DNA of 64,000 bases from Haematobia irritans (lineage: Eukaryota > Arthropoda > Insecta > Diptera > Muscidae), in NCBI RefSeq assembly GCF_050003625.1, contig NC_134397.1, forward strand, positions 270,996,070 to 271,060,069, written 5' to 3'. The notes under the pieces are model-generated. The model saw only the letters and a program-made list of their open reading frames with translations, was not told the DNA's origin and did not search any database. Numbering within the stretch: the first letter of the stretch is position 1; each line of letters opens with the position of its first letter. Both the position numbers and the translations under genes were made by a program. This document shows positions 48,401-60,615 of the stretch, in pieces.

Positions 48401-49818
48401 ACAAAGCAAATTACAATGACTCTGAATTCAAGTAAGAGCCTTTTTGTTTTTTTTTTTTAATAATTTTCATAATTCATTATTTTCTTTTAGCTATTGCTGG
48501 TCCATTCCTATAACCTATTTTACCAGTTCTAAATCGGAAGTTCAGCATATTATCTTCAACTACAACGATAAAGAAGGTGGGAATAATTTTATTTATTATA
48601 GCTTTGTGGAAAGGCTAACTTCATTTTTTTCAAGTGACCCTTACGATTCCCGACGATGTTGACTGGATCAAGTTTAATAAGAATCAAGTAGGCTATTATC
48701 GTGTGAATTATCCCACTGAGATGTGGCAATCTATGATAAAAGCTTTAATATACACCAGAGGTATTTTCAGTAGCTCCGATCGTGCCCACTTGATTAATGA
48801 TGTTTTTGCTTTGGCGGATGCATGCCAATTGGAATATAGCATAGCATTAGACTTAAGTAAATATCTCAAAAAAGAATTGGACTATGTACCTTGGAGTGTG
48901 GCTGCATCTCGTCTAAGTGCCTTGAAGAGTTTACTATCTTCCACCGATGTATACAGTGGTTTAGTTAAATATGGTAGGACATTATTGACAAATGTATATC
49001 AAGCTGTCAAATGGGATAATAGTGTGGATCATTTATTTAAGTATGTTAAAATAGGGTTTTATTTATTTCAAATAGTAATGCTATATTGTTTCTAATGTGT
49101 ATTTTAGTCTTTTGCGCGTTACAATCCTAAATGCTATGTGCAGCTTTGGTGACTCTGAGGCCTTAGAAGAAGCTGGGAAACGTTTCAATGAATGGCTGTC
49201 TAATGTCAACGTTAGACCCCATCCGGATATACGTTCTACAGTCTACTATTATGGCATGAAAAAAGCAGGAAATGAACAATTGTGGAATCAAGTATGGGAT
49301 TTGTTTATTAACGAATCGGATGCTCAGGAAAAAATTAAATTAATGGAAGCTTTGGCAGCTATTAATGAGCCATGGATTTTGCAACGGTATGTGCATTTCT
49401 TGTTTTGAAAACAAAACGTTTCATTGTGGTGTTTTTCTCTTTTAGTTACATTAACCTAGCTTGGGATGAAAACAACGTTCGTGGCCAAGATTATTTTACT
49501 TGCTTGCAATACATATCCCAGAATCCCATAGGTCAACCATTAGTTTGGGATTATGTTCGTGAAAATTGGCCACGCTTGGTTAAACGATTTGGTATAAATG
49601 AACGTTATTTAGGTCGCATGATTCCATGTATTACCTCACGTTTTGCTACACAAACAAAGTTGAATGAAATGGAGGCGTTCTTTGCTAAATATCCTGATGC
49701 GGGTGCTGGAACAGCCGCACGTAAAGAAGCCTTGGAAACAGTTAAAAATAATATAAAGTGGTTGGAACAAAACCTCGAACCCATTCGTAAATGGATGGCT
49801 TCGGAAAAGTATTTGTAA
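45459..49818 (+). CDS. M1-family zinc aminopeptidase, 892 aa, no membrane anchor found
   Basis: Ten coding exons in one continuous phase: 45459-45871, 46116-46263, 46320-46761, 47768-47865, 47935-48224, 48288-48431, 48491-48576, 48635-49040, 49108-49386, 49446-49818; all introns are GT-AG. The protein (start [20 protein letters not shown], the first in-frame ATG) is a full-length M1 exopeptidase. It has the zinc site HELAH (324-328) with Glu347 in LWLNEGFAT, a transition-state Tyr in TYSKG (about 410), and a C-terminal ERAP1-like helical domain ending [12 protein letters not shown]1 enzymes remove N-terminal amino acids. Odd points: the amine-binding motif is GAMEH (288-292) instead of GAMEN, and HELAHM replaces the usual HELAHQ. 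No signal peptide or membrane segment is present, unlike the paralogue next door, so an upstream exon may be missing or the enzyme is cytosolic. Confidence 0.88.
47490..47700 (-). repeat. Relative of the foldback element, inside an aminopeptidase intron
   Basis: Within the 1006-bp intron 46762-47767. 'ccgatattcggaatcgcaa' at about 47495 and 'gatttgcgattctaaatttt' near 47666 are the inverted inner arms also found at about 8350 and 8505. The spacer shares 'agggttaagaaat' with the 8.3-kb copy in reverse. Confidence 0.5.
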
Positions 49819-50703
49819 TGATGATGAGCAAACAATACAAAAACAAATATGCATTTATTATTTTGCTTTTTTTTGTCATATAAATAATTTATATTGTTTG
49901 TTGGATGGTACATAATTATTTAGACTACTAGTCCATTTTGATAACAAAGTTTATCACTTGATTCTCTTTTTAGTTTAATATCTATGAACTTTACTTTTTA
50001 TTGTTCAGGGGAATCAAGAACAACTCTGAGTCAAAATTTTTATCAGAAAAGAAATCCATTACCTACATGCCTGTTTCATTAGGCCACTTTGCACCAAATG
50101 TTTCCTTAAATTGGACCAATGGATTTTTGATCTCTATAAAATTTTTCTTGAAGCATATTTTTGTGATCCCTAAAATCGATAAGACGATTTATATTTATCT
50201 TTAAAATGGGTTAATCAACTTTTGATGTCGGCAAAATTCTAAATTGAATATTAATTAAAAACCAGTAAGTAGGTTAGGTTAGATTGAAAAGAGGATCCAG
50301 GTTTCCCAGTCTCATGTCAGCTAACATACATATAAGCCTGTATTCGTCTTGTTGTGCGCTTTAATTTTTCCCATCGTGCCCTTTTATTCTATGATCTCTC
50401 TGTACCTTACGAATTCCCTAGTTTTTATTCCAATCCCTATTCGTTCGTTATCCTCCGACAATCTGTAAAAATGTTCACGCTTTGTGGCTTCGTTATTTCC
50501 GAACCTATTAACACATTCCGTTATGTAACGCACTTCTGCCTGTAGAATTTTGCTGTGGACCCCAATCGGAATAGGATCTCGGTGTCTGTGTCCTCCACAT
50601 ATACGCCCAGTCACGTCCTCTCGCCCATCATCGATCTGTCGGTGTAGCAGTTATTTCCCTCAGGTATCTGTTCTGGGTCCCATTCCAAAGTATATACGGT
50701 CAT
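49819..50703. other. 3' flank of the plus-strand aminopeptidase gene
   Basis: Probably 3' UTR followed by intergenic DNA. No canonical AATAAA was found close to the stop. No other gene seen. Confidence 0.35.
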
Positions 50704-51011
50704 ATGCGGGTGCCATCGTGGTGCAATGGTTAGCAAGCCCGCCTTACATACACAGGGTCGTGGATTGAAACCCAGTTTCGACCAAATACCTAAAAGTTTT
50801 TAAGCGGTGGATTATCCCACCTCAGTAATGCTGAGCGTTTCAAAGCTTCTCTAAGTGGTTTCACTGCAATGTGGAACGCCATTGAGCTTAACATAGAATC
50901 GGACAGCCCTCAGTGATAAGGGAGAATTTCACCACTGTGGTATCACAATGGACTGAATAGTCTAAGCGAGCCTGAAATATTGGGCTGCCACTATACCTAA
51001 CCTAACCTAAC
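50704..51011 (+). mobile_element. tRNA-derived SINE
   Basis: Starts ggtgccatcgtggtgcaatg, with a degenerate B box (gtggattgaaacc), a body like the other copies, and the tail gtggtatcacaatggactga plus CCTAA repeats. The flanks atatacggtcat (about 50693) and atataccgtcat (about 51012) form a 12-bp target duplication with one mismatch. Older than the 29687 and 58077 copies, to judge by its substitutions. Confidence 0.85.
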
Positions 51012-52026
51012 ATATACCGTCATTACTTCTGCCGTATCAAATATAATTATCCACCGATTTAGGACTTTTATTAAACAGATTTTTTATTACTTCTGCTGTA
51101 GGTGAAATGTGAAATGAGCTGATGCTTGTTCTCTAAGCTTTGAGTAAGAATGATACATGTCGATTCAGTTTATATCAGTCCGTTTTTTTTTATGGTCCTT
51201 ATGAAGACATCCTACAACAATCGTATAAAAGTTGCGGCGTTTATGTACTCAAGAACTCTATTCGGGCGTATGATATGGAGCGATATGAAGCAAAGTTACC
51301 TATCCTTGGGGATCTAAAACACGCCTGAATTTTGAATTTCAGAGAAAATTTGCGGCGTTAAAAGCTTTTAAAATATCAGTTCATGGAAAAACTAGTGTAG
51401 GAAATGAAAAACAAACAAATAATTTCTGCCGCAAAGTCAGCAATTCTTATTTTGTTGTAATCGGAAATAAAAGTCTGATAAGATATTTATAAGTCATTTT
51501 ATCAGCAAAAACAGCTGCATTCAAATACTAATTTTATACAAATTCCTTTGAGTATAATCAATTGCTTCAAAAAAAACATTCAATCACTTTTTACTTCCCC
51601 CCATTTTTATTAATTGAATTATTTCGTTCACATAAACAATTTATCTTGTTTTTATTTTTTAAATATCGATTTTTTTACATTTAAGTACGTTACTAACAAA
51701 ATCAATAATACATCTATATAAATAGTTGCTCATAATTCTTTGGATTATTTTTCATGCTTAATATTTAGATTTACATATTTATCTTCTCTTCGTAGATATC
51801 AACATATCTACAATTAAAGTTTTTTTGGCATTTTTGATACATAAATTTTATACGAACAGTTACAAAAAAATATTTATATAAATATTAATGAACGTTTTAT
51901 AAATATTATTCTTGGAGTCAAGAAAAAAATAATATTAATAAATACGAAGAATTTACATTAAATAGAAAAAAAAATTAAATTAAGGTGGGTGGACATTGAG
52001 GCTGTGTGTGCGAGTGAAAATGAGAT
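51012..52026. other. Intergenic DNA between the two convergent aminopeptidase genes
   Basis: Presumably holds the 3' UTR of the minus-strand gene. Several TTTATT motifs (AATAAA on the minus strand) are present, at about 51605 and 51650. No gene recognised. Confidence 0.4.
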
Positions 52027-55000
52027 CTACTTCGTAGATCTATTGTGTTCTTTCCGCATCCATTCGGCAATTGTTTTGTAATTTGTATCCATCCAATTCA
52101 CATTATCCTGGACATGTTCAAGAATTTGTTGTATTGAACGACTTGAGTCTTTGAGTTCGTTTTTCACAAACGTTTCCAATTCGGCAAATTGATATTTTGT
52201 GTTGAAACGTTTGGTAACCACTTCCAGAACCATATTGTAGGTTAACATGGCATTGCTCAAACTGTAAGAATATTACAAGGATTATTAACAATATAAATTA
52301 TTCCCAATTTCTATTACTTACTATGACTTCATATATTCCCAATTACTGTGTATAAAATCGAAAGCAATTTTTTGTCCTACAACATTGGCTGATACACCCA
52401 TAAATACCCGGTACACATCCTGTTTTCTGATGTCATGCTCTCCCGTTATGGAATACTGAAGAAATCTCGATACAATCCATGGTTCCCGAGAACAACCTAA
52501 AGCGGAAAGTAGAATTTCCTTTTCGGTTGATACAGAAGATTTCTTAAATCGTTCATATGCGAAATCCCATTCAGCTTCGGTACCATATGCAATGGCGGTG
52601 CAATAAATAATACTGCGTAAATCTGCTGATATGCTAAAAAATAGAATATATTTTTTAATTACAAAAAAATACAAGGATATTTTAATGTAATTCCAAAACT
52701 TATTTGAAAGCAGTATTAGTATTAAACTAAAGAAATTATTAATAGGAATTTAGTTCACAAATTACTGTGTGTCCTATCCGGTTAGTATATAAAGAAGGCG
52801 CAGTGTTATTTCAAGTAGAGGGTATCTTTGGAATGCATCCACTATACCTAAAACTAATCTGTAGAATTCTTGAAAGTCTGGAGCGCACACTTTAAATATC
52901 GATACTGCCATACGCGTCGATTATCGAGCGCAGAGTATTTTTGTTTGATTATTCCATGAGCGCTATTCGTGTGGTTTACAGCAAATGAAAAGATGCATCT
53001 GGCCCAAGAATGGAATTAAATCGTAAACATTTTCATGCAAATAAAATTTTTGCGACAAACATGTTCCCCGACCAAAATAACATTTTGCTTTTGAAACATG
53101 TTTGTGTTGGTCATATTCCTTTTTTGTGTGCGGGGAGCACGGTTGCCATTCGAGCCAATAATAATCTCCCGTGTAAAAAATGGGAGATATAATAATATAT
53201 AAGACATTAAATCTTACCATTTTTCGGATCTACTCATATCTATTAGATCTCTCAATTTACTCCGGCTACCAAATTTTGGAGAAATTTGTACCAATAAACT
53301 ACCCAACAAAAAAAATAAGTAATTGTTGTTTCTGTAGGGAATTTTGTCAAAATTCTATTTCTTCTGTAGGAAATTTTGTCAAAACTTTATTTGTATATGA
53401 AATTTTGTCAAAATTTTATTTCTATAGACAAACTTTTAATTTCTATAGGAAATTTTGTCGAAAAGTTATTTCTGTAGAAAAATTTCGTCACACTTTTAAT
53501 TTTTTCTATAGAACATTTTGTTTCTATAGAAAATTTGTGAAGCAACCGTGGTGGAGAGACTGATTATCTTAAATGACTCAGAAATACGGCATGACCAGGA
53601 AGTGGTGCGAGGTATGACTCGTCGAACTACAAAAGGCAGGGATGATAGAGTCCACGCGAAATGTGAGCGGGACGCGTAGATATAAACTATGGAAAATCTA
53701 GACGGTCGCGCAGGCGCTGATTGTCAACATGAACTGGAAAATAATAGATTCCTGTTTCATTTTTTAAACAACAGGCAAGAATAAGGCATTTCTTACTACG
53801 AGGGCAGTTCGGAAACTTCTTAGCCTAGCACAAAAAGCGCGGTATAAACAGAAAAAAGTTAAGTGTTTTGGAAACTTCCATCTCTGTTATGAACACATGT
53901 TAAATTTTGTTTCAATCTGGCAACTCGTTCATATAGATACAGGTATTCAAAAAAGACGCATCCGCAATTTTTTTACAATAGAAAAATGCGTGCTGCCATT
54001 AAATATTTACATAAAAAAGGTTTATCGGGACAAGAAATTCATTCATAATGACATGGTGAATGTGTTAGGTGAAAGTACTCCTTCATATGCAACAGTAAAA
54101 AATTGGGTTGATGAATTTAAACGTGGTCGTACAAGCATTGAAGATGAACCACGTAGTGGACGTCCAAAAACAGCAACAACAACAGAAATTGTAGCCAAAG
54201 TGCATGATGTGGTATTAAATGATTGCTAATATCATGGGCATCTCAAATGATCAAGTCCATTTAATTTTGCATGAAGAACTACATTTGTTAATAGTCGATC
54301 AAAAACGCATAAAAGGAACATTTCTCAAGCTTGTTTGGATCGTTTTAAGCGAAATAAAATGGATTTTAAGCGTCGTTTCATAACTGTTGATGAGACATGG
54401 ATACACCACTATACTCCAGAGACAAAAGAACAATCCAAACAATGGACTGAAGCTGGAGGAAGTGCCCCAAAGAAGGCAAAAACAATTCAATAGGCTGGTA
54501 AGCTTATGGCAACGGTTTTTTGGGACTTCAAAGGTATTTTATTGATTGACTATATGCAAAAGGGTAAAACAATAAATTCAGAGTACTATTGCAACCTTTT
54601 GGATCAATTAAATGTACAAATTCGAGAAAAACGTCCTGGCTTACAACACAAAAAAATATTTTTTCATCTAGACAACGCACCAGCGCACAAGAGTGTTTTA
54701 ACAATGGCTAAAATCAACGAATTAAAGTACGAGTTGCTTGACCACCCACCTTATTCTCCTGATTTAGCTCCCAGTAACTTTTACTTGTTTCCAAATCTGA
54801 AAAAATTCCTTGCTGGCAAGCGTTTTACCTCAAATGAAGATGCAATTACAGTTGTAAACCACTATTTTGAGGAAAACTATTTTAATCAAGGGATAGAATT
54901 GCTTGGACTAAGTGTATTTATGTTTCAGGAGATTTATTGAAAAATAAATTTTTTTTTGAAAAACTAACTATTCTCTTTCATTGATAGGCTAAGAAGTTTC

Positions 55001-58000
55001 CGAACCGCCCTCGTAAATTATTTTGGATATGGATAAAATTGTGTAGGTACTGAATTGTGGATTGGTGAAAAAGAAAATTGTCTGTACTATTCACACATTT
55101 CCTACTTGGATAGCAGAGGTTATTCTTCTTTCTGTTTGTATAAATTTAAAGACACTTACGGATTATTAACATCTGGATTGGGATCTTGCATCCAATTTTG
55201 GAATTTCAACAGACTTTGATCAATGCATTCGCGATGACCCAAATGACAAGCTATGTTAAGTATTTCACTGCGTAAAAAGTGTTCCAACATATTGTTTTCA
55301 TCCTTGGAGGGGACAAATCCCAGCTTAGTGTAAAGGTTATTCAATAATTTCAAGAGGTAACTCTAAACAAGAAGAAAGATACATTTAAAACTCTCGTTAA
55401 ATTTGGTTGTCTACAAAAAATACCTACCTTGAACATATCATATTCTCCCATGCTGCCAAACATTGCATCCAAGAAATTGAAAGCATTAATAGCTGCTTTC
55501 CATGCTGTTGTATCTTCTTCATGCACCAGATAACGTGTTAGATTCAATGCCAAATCATAACTAAGGTGACCTCCTCGAGCCAAATTCAAGGCATCGTCAA
55601 TTAATTGTGCTCTATTGGCAGGAGAGATTTGTTCAAATTTCTCAACATCCATCAGATGATCCATTATGGCTTGCCAATTTTGAATTTCATAGTTGACTCG
55701 ATAGTAACCACTTTGTTGAATATTGAATATAAACCAATTGGCTTTGGATAGTTCCGCACTTTCGATTTCGTATATTTTCGAGCGTGGAATCCATGTAATG
55801 GGACGAGTATTGGTAAAATTTAATTCTTCTGCAGTTGTGTACGTAATGGGAATCCACCACAAAGGATCTTCTTCGCTTTTATTTTCACCATTCAGTTTTT
55901 TATAGACAAAACGTTGTTGTTCCAAACGAATCTCATTTGTGTTGGGATGTTTAGAGACCTGCACAATGGGAAAACCTACTTGGAGGGTCCAAGTGTCCAT
56001 AATATCTTTAACGGAGGCATTGCGATCTAATAAACCCTCAGCTTTGGCGGCCAATGTAAGATAATGCCATAAGTCATCTTGTTCTGCCGAACGGTAGGAT
56101 CTATTTAAATATAAATCGTAAAAGTTTATGAATTCCAAAATCGACAAAAAATTGTTCTCTCAGGCAGTTATATTACGAAGATCGAATTTTGTAGTTATAA
56201 TTTATTTTATTTTAATTTAATTTTTTTTTTAAGACGAATTATATATTTTTCGAAATCAAAAAAAAAATAAGATTAAGAAATTGTAACTATGTGAGAAGAT
56301 GATGTACAGTGGTGGTGAAAAATGGTTCAACTTAGGAGGAATAATTCTCGTATGTAATTTCCTTTGGAAATTAACATATAAGACCCATATTGACTCATCT
56401 CTATACTAAAGAATATGGGAACTTGCATTAGCCAGCAAAGAAACGTATGTCTAGTTAGGCGTGTGAGATCAGTATCTGGCGTTTACCTTTCAATCAATTC
56501 CTTAATCTTCATCGTATTAAAATTTTAATATTAATATGCAAAGTTAAAAATCATCAACTCAACAGAAAAAAAATTAATTTAATTTGACTTTATTATTATG
56601 AATTTAAAGTCCATTATATAATTATGGAAGATTGCAAAATAGTGATTTGGTCTTTTCGATATTTTTGACAAAACCTCAATTAGTCGAAAAAATTAATTTT
56701 ATACTTTTGGCATGAACTTTGCAATGTTACAAAAGATTCCAAAGACCATAAAATGGAACGCTATCAATTTACCAGTACTCAACAAATACTTACAATTCTT
56801 TGAGGTAATTATGTAGACCCTTCTTAAATACATCCAATGTTAGAAAATGCTCCATCATTCGTATCAAAGTCGATCCTTTGTCATAGCTAATGCGATCAAA
56901 TATTTCACTTATTTCCTCCGGATTTCCAACTTCAATGGAAATTTTATGGGACGAAGACATAGCGTCAAGTTGAAAGACATGTTGTAATGTATTTACCACA
57001 AACTGATCCATAATTCTCCATTCGGGTTCAATTGATGCTAACGATTCATATTCCATATAACTGGCAAACCCTTCATTCAACCATATATCACTCCACCAGG
57101 TTGGTGTAACCAAATTTCCAAACCATTGATGGGCCAATTCATGGGTTACAACTGTGGCCACACGCTGCTTATAGGTGGATGCCGATACTCCCTTTTCAAA
57201 AAGCATACTTGTTTCTCTGAAATGGTATATCATTATTTCTTCCATAGTTAGAGTTTCCTACTGATTCTTCTATCTTACCTATATGTAATAAGTCCCCAAT
57301 TTTCCATAGCTCCCGAGGCAAAGTCAGGCAATGCAATCATATCGATTTTTGGCAGTGGAAATGGTATTTTGAAAAAATCTTCAAAGAAATGTAAAGCCTT
57401 TGGTACCATACTCAAGGCATACGATGCTGATTGTATGGCATCATGACGGGCCCATACTGAGTAATTGCCATTGGATATATTTTGGAAATCTGATATACTA
57501 TAGGCTACCAGATATGTAGACATTGGGACCGATTCCTCAAAGTAATCCCATTCGTAATTTGGTAGAGTATCACTGAAATATAATTTTAGAAGATTATACA
57601 CATTGAAATATATTGACTTAATCAGAATGTTCATTGAACATATATTTTAGGGCACACAATTTACACAATACCGGTTCGTACTCGTAATAGAAAAACCAAG
57701 CAAATATATAGTTATGAAGATCACATTGCATCTAATTCTCTTGAAAAAGTAGTAGTGAATTTTCTATTAGAAAATATTTGTCCATGGGTACGTATACATA
57801 ACGTACAATTGTACTTTAATATAGTACTAATACGCAAAATAGTGCTAAGGGAAAATATCTCTATTAAGGTAGAAACAGTGGTAATCGCAGCCGTAGATTG
57901 CTATAATTCATGATGTTTTGGTAGATTTTGCAAAATACTCCTATCCAACTAGTGTAGGTTAGGTTAGATGGCAGCCCGATGTATCAGACTCACTTAGACT

Positions 58001-60615
58001 ATTCAGTCCATTGAGATACCACAGTGGTGAACTTCTCTCTTATCGAAACAAGGCGGGAATGTTAACCATTGCACCAGGGAGCCACCGTGGTGCAATGGTT
58101 AGCATGCCCGCCATGCATACACAAGGTCGTGGGTTTCATTCCTGCTTCGACCGAACACCAAAAATTTTTTCAGCGGTGGTTTATCCCACCTCAGTAACGC
58201 TGGTTTTCAAAGCTTTTCTGAGGTTTTCAAAGCTTCTCTAAGTGGTTTCACTGCAATGTGGAACGCCGTTCGGACTCGGCTATAGAAAGGAGGTCCCTTG
58301 AGCTTAACATGGAATCGGGCAGCACTCAGTGATAAGAGAGAAGTTCACCAATGTGGTATCACAATGGACTGAATAGTCTAAGTGAGCCTGATACATCGGG
58401 CTGCCACCTAACCTAACCATTGCACCACGGCGACTCGCTCTCCAACTAAGAGGTACGGGAAAATTTTCTATGGAAATAAAATAAAATTTTGGCAAAATTT
58501 TCTATAGAACAAAAATTTTCTATAGAAATAAAATTTTGAAAAAATTTTCTATTGAAATAAAATTTTTAGAAAATTTTCTATAGAAATAAAATTTTGAGAA
58601 AATTTTCTATAGAAATAAAATTTTGAGAAATTTTTCTTTAGAAATAAAATTTGACAAAATTTTCTATAGAAATAAAATTTTGACAAAATTTTCTATAGAA
58701 ATAAAATTTTGACAAAATTTTCAATAGAAATAAAATTTTGACAAATAGTTTTCACAAAGTTGTGGTAATGTGGTAATTCCGGTAATTGTGTGAGGAATGT
58801 GGTAATTCCGAAACGTGCGCCCATCCAGCCATCTTGCAGAGTATAGGGCTTTGCCCAAATAAATTTCACAAACATTCTTTTCCTCTGTTGGTTAAGCTAC
58901 ACTTGTAGTTTAGTCAATGCATAGTTTTAAGCTGAAATCAAAAACAACAAAGGGATTTTGACTAGATTTTAAGATAGAAGGACCGGACCTTATAGTATAG
59001 TTCGATTTTTGATGAAATTGTGTTTTTTATAATATACTTTTTTTATAATATACCTCATGTATTATAAATTCTCGTACAATAAATGTTTATTAACTTAATT
59101 TGTCGGGTATGAAATTTATGGGCCATTTGCACTGAAGACTCAAATTTATTAACTAATAATGCTAAAAAACCACCAATTAAACAAATTGGAATTAGTTTTT
59201 CGGCATCCCGAAAAATCCGGGGATTAAAAATAAAAAATCCCGCGATTCGGGATTTATCCCGTCCTGAAATCCTGTTATTTATCCCGGGTGACAGCCCTAC
59301 AAGTTTTACATCCATACTTTTTAAAATGTCTCAGCTTTAAAAAAGTCATGTTCGAGAACTCGATTAATCTACTTTTGAAAACAATGTGAAAAGCTTTATC
59401 ATAAAATACAGTTTTCGTACTCTCAATAATTGATTTGGAGTTTTATTCACTCTCTCCCTATCTCTCTGTTAATCTTGATTCATTTGCGGATTTTATTATT
59501 CTTTTTTTAAAACAAATATAGCAATTTTACTTACTGTTTTCTTGTAGTCCTTCGAGGCATATTCGATATGGTAGATAGATTTTTTGGTCGTGCAATATTC
59601 AATTGAAATTTCGCTTTTAGAGCAGGTTCATCGAAGCATGGAAAAGCTCTACGTGCATCTGTGGCTTGGAATTGTGTTGATGCCAACCATCTGAGGGAAA
59701 GAAAACAAATTTAGAAATTTGTATATAATGCACATGAAAATGGCTAATTGCCATAAGCCACTAGAATAATAATGATGTATGGCAAATTTTCCACACTTAA
59801 CCTCCCTCCATGTCATACTGCACTTACCGAGTCTCATTTCCCACCTGATATGAACTGCGATAGAAACCTTGCAAGGTATCCTGAATTAAGCCAGTAAATT
59901 TGATATTAATCACGTATTTCATATTCCGTACAAGTTTGTCATACAATTCAATGACAAAGAACTGTTTAGCTTCTAGTAAATATTGCTTCCGTATGCGCAA
60001 TTCTGTGCCCACAATATCATTAGGCTTTTCCAGCCCATGTAATGAAGCTGACGGCGAGGGTAACACATTGCCAGGAGCACTAACACTAGAAGCACCACTG
60101 GAACCTTTATCAGATTTTGTCATTTGAAGTGGTCGTATGGTCACATCTTTCTTGGAAATATTCAAATCGGCAGCATGCATGGTTATATTGTAACAGTCTT
60201 CCATAACGACAACGGTTATTTGAACTTCACCATCAAAGGTGAAATTGCCCTCGAACAGGTATGGCTCCAATGAGATATTGTATTTGAGGGGCTTTATCGA
60301 ACGTGGCAGGCGAACATCTCGTTCGTGATGTGGCATGGCCTGTGCGGTGGTATTTGTTTCATTGGCCTTGTGTTTCAAGTGCACAGTGGTACATACGATA
60401 TTTTCATCCTCGGCAGGAGTTAATTTATCGCAAGTGGCAAAGTTATAGATGAGTACAGATACTGTGACTAGAGTGCATAGAAAGAATGCTGCGACCAGAA
60501 TTAGCGTACCACGGGATATTGTGTACGCTCGCCGTTGGCTACTAAAAGTGGTTGTGTTATTACCCGTTCTGACAGCCGTCTCCATATTTAAATTTTCATG
60601 GGGATGTGTCACCAT
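52027..60615 (-). CDS. M1-family type II membrane aminopeptidase (aminopeptidase N/A-like), 1027 aa
   Basis: Eight coding exons on the minus strand, all GT-AG and in phase: 60615-59828, 59690-59535, 57572-57279, 57216-56794, 56100-55428, 55362-55160, 52633-52322, 52261-52027. The first in-frame ATG is at 60615 ([18 protein letters not shown]). A ~35-residue cytosolic tail precedes one hydrophobic segment (about 36-60, [20 protein letters not shown]). The ectodomain has GAMENWG (402-408), zinc site HELAH (438-442) with Glu461 in IWLNEGFAS, and Tyr524 in SYDKG. Several N-x-S/T sites lie in the ectodomain. All catalytic residues are present, so an active cell-surface or gut-brush-border type exopeptidase is likely by family. 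Introns 2 (1962 bp), 4 (693 bp) and 6 (2526 bp) are expanded; 2 and 6 contain transposons. The phase-2 intron after [13 protein letters not shown] is shared with the neighbouring paralogue. Confidence 0.9.
53320..53545 (-). repeat. Degenerate minisatellite, reverse orientation
   Basis: Repeated 'tttctatagaaaattttgtc' units of about 28-30 bp. This is the reverse complement of the units at 58455-58745 and 63215-64000. It lies in the last large intron of the membrane aminopeptidase gene, next to the mariner element. Confidence 0.75.
53799..55013 (+). mobile_element. Mariner element with 30-bp terminal inverted repeats
   Basis: 1215 bp, flanked by TA (53797-53798 and 55014-55015). The first ~28 bases (cgagggcagttcggaaactt...) and the reversed last ~28 match with one mismatch. 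It sits in intron 6 of the minus-strand aminopeptidase gene, on the opposite strand. It contains a broken transposase gene. Confidence 0.92.
53897..54940 (+). pseudogene. Mariner transposase, inactivated
   Basis: N-terminal part (to 54229) carries the DNA-binding helix-turn-helix region ([20 protein letters not shown]). The frame is then lost from 54230 to about 54340. The frame returns with [20 protein letters not shown], has a TAG at 54491, and continues as [10 protein letters not shown]... to 54940. Of the mariner DD34D triad, the first Asp (VDETW) and second Asp (HLDNAPAH) are present. The third, exactly 34 residues later, is Asn in [12 protein letters not shown]. Frameshift, stop and lost Asp each suffice to kill the protein. 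Confidence 0.9.
57956..58076 (-). mobile_element. SINE fragment (internally deleted), host of a second SINE
   Basis: Reverse orientation: CCTAA-type tail (gtaggttaggttag), shared 3' end, then a jump from 'ctctcttatc' to 'aaggcgggaatgttaaccat', so ~180 bp of the body are missing. Its tRNA-like head is cut by the SINE at 58077; the remaining bases resume at 58414-58440 (taaccattgcaccacggcga). Confidence 0.75.
58077..58413 (+). mobile_element. Complete tRNA-derived SINE inserted into another SINE
   Basis: 337 bp with tRNA-like head (A box TGGTGCAATGG; B box GGGTTTCATTCC, slightly off consensus), body, shared LINE-type tail and CCTAACC end. A perfect 14-bp target duplication taaccattgcacca flanks it (58063-58076 and 58414-58427). 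It lies in intron 2 of the membrane aminopeptidase gene. Confidence 0.9.
58455..58745 (+). repeat. Minisatellite of ~29-bp units
   Basis: About ten units of 'aaattttctatagaaataaa' plus 'attttgaca', adjacent to the SINE cluster and within intron 2 of the aminopeptidase gene. Confidence 0.85.
59190..59302 (-). repeat. One end of a hAT-like element (cagggctgtcacccggg type)
   Basis: On the minus strand it starts tagggctgtcacccgggat, followed by 'cgggat' subrepeats (tcccgcgattcgggattt). CAGGGxTG-like ends are typical of hAT elements. The other end was not found, so it is partial. Confidence 0.4.

Noticed and set aside
58077..58150. Possible tRNA gene
   Set aside because: The A and B boxes belong to the tRNA-like head of a SINE with tail and target duplication; no proper cloverleaf is evident.
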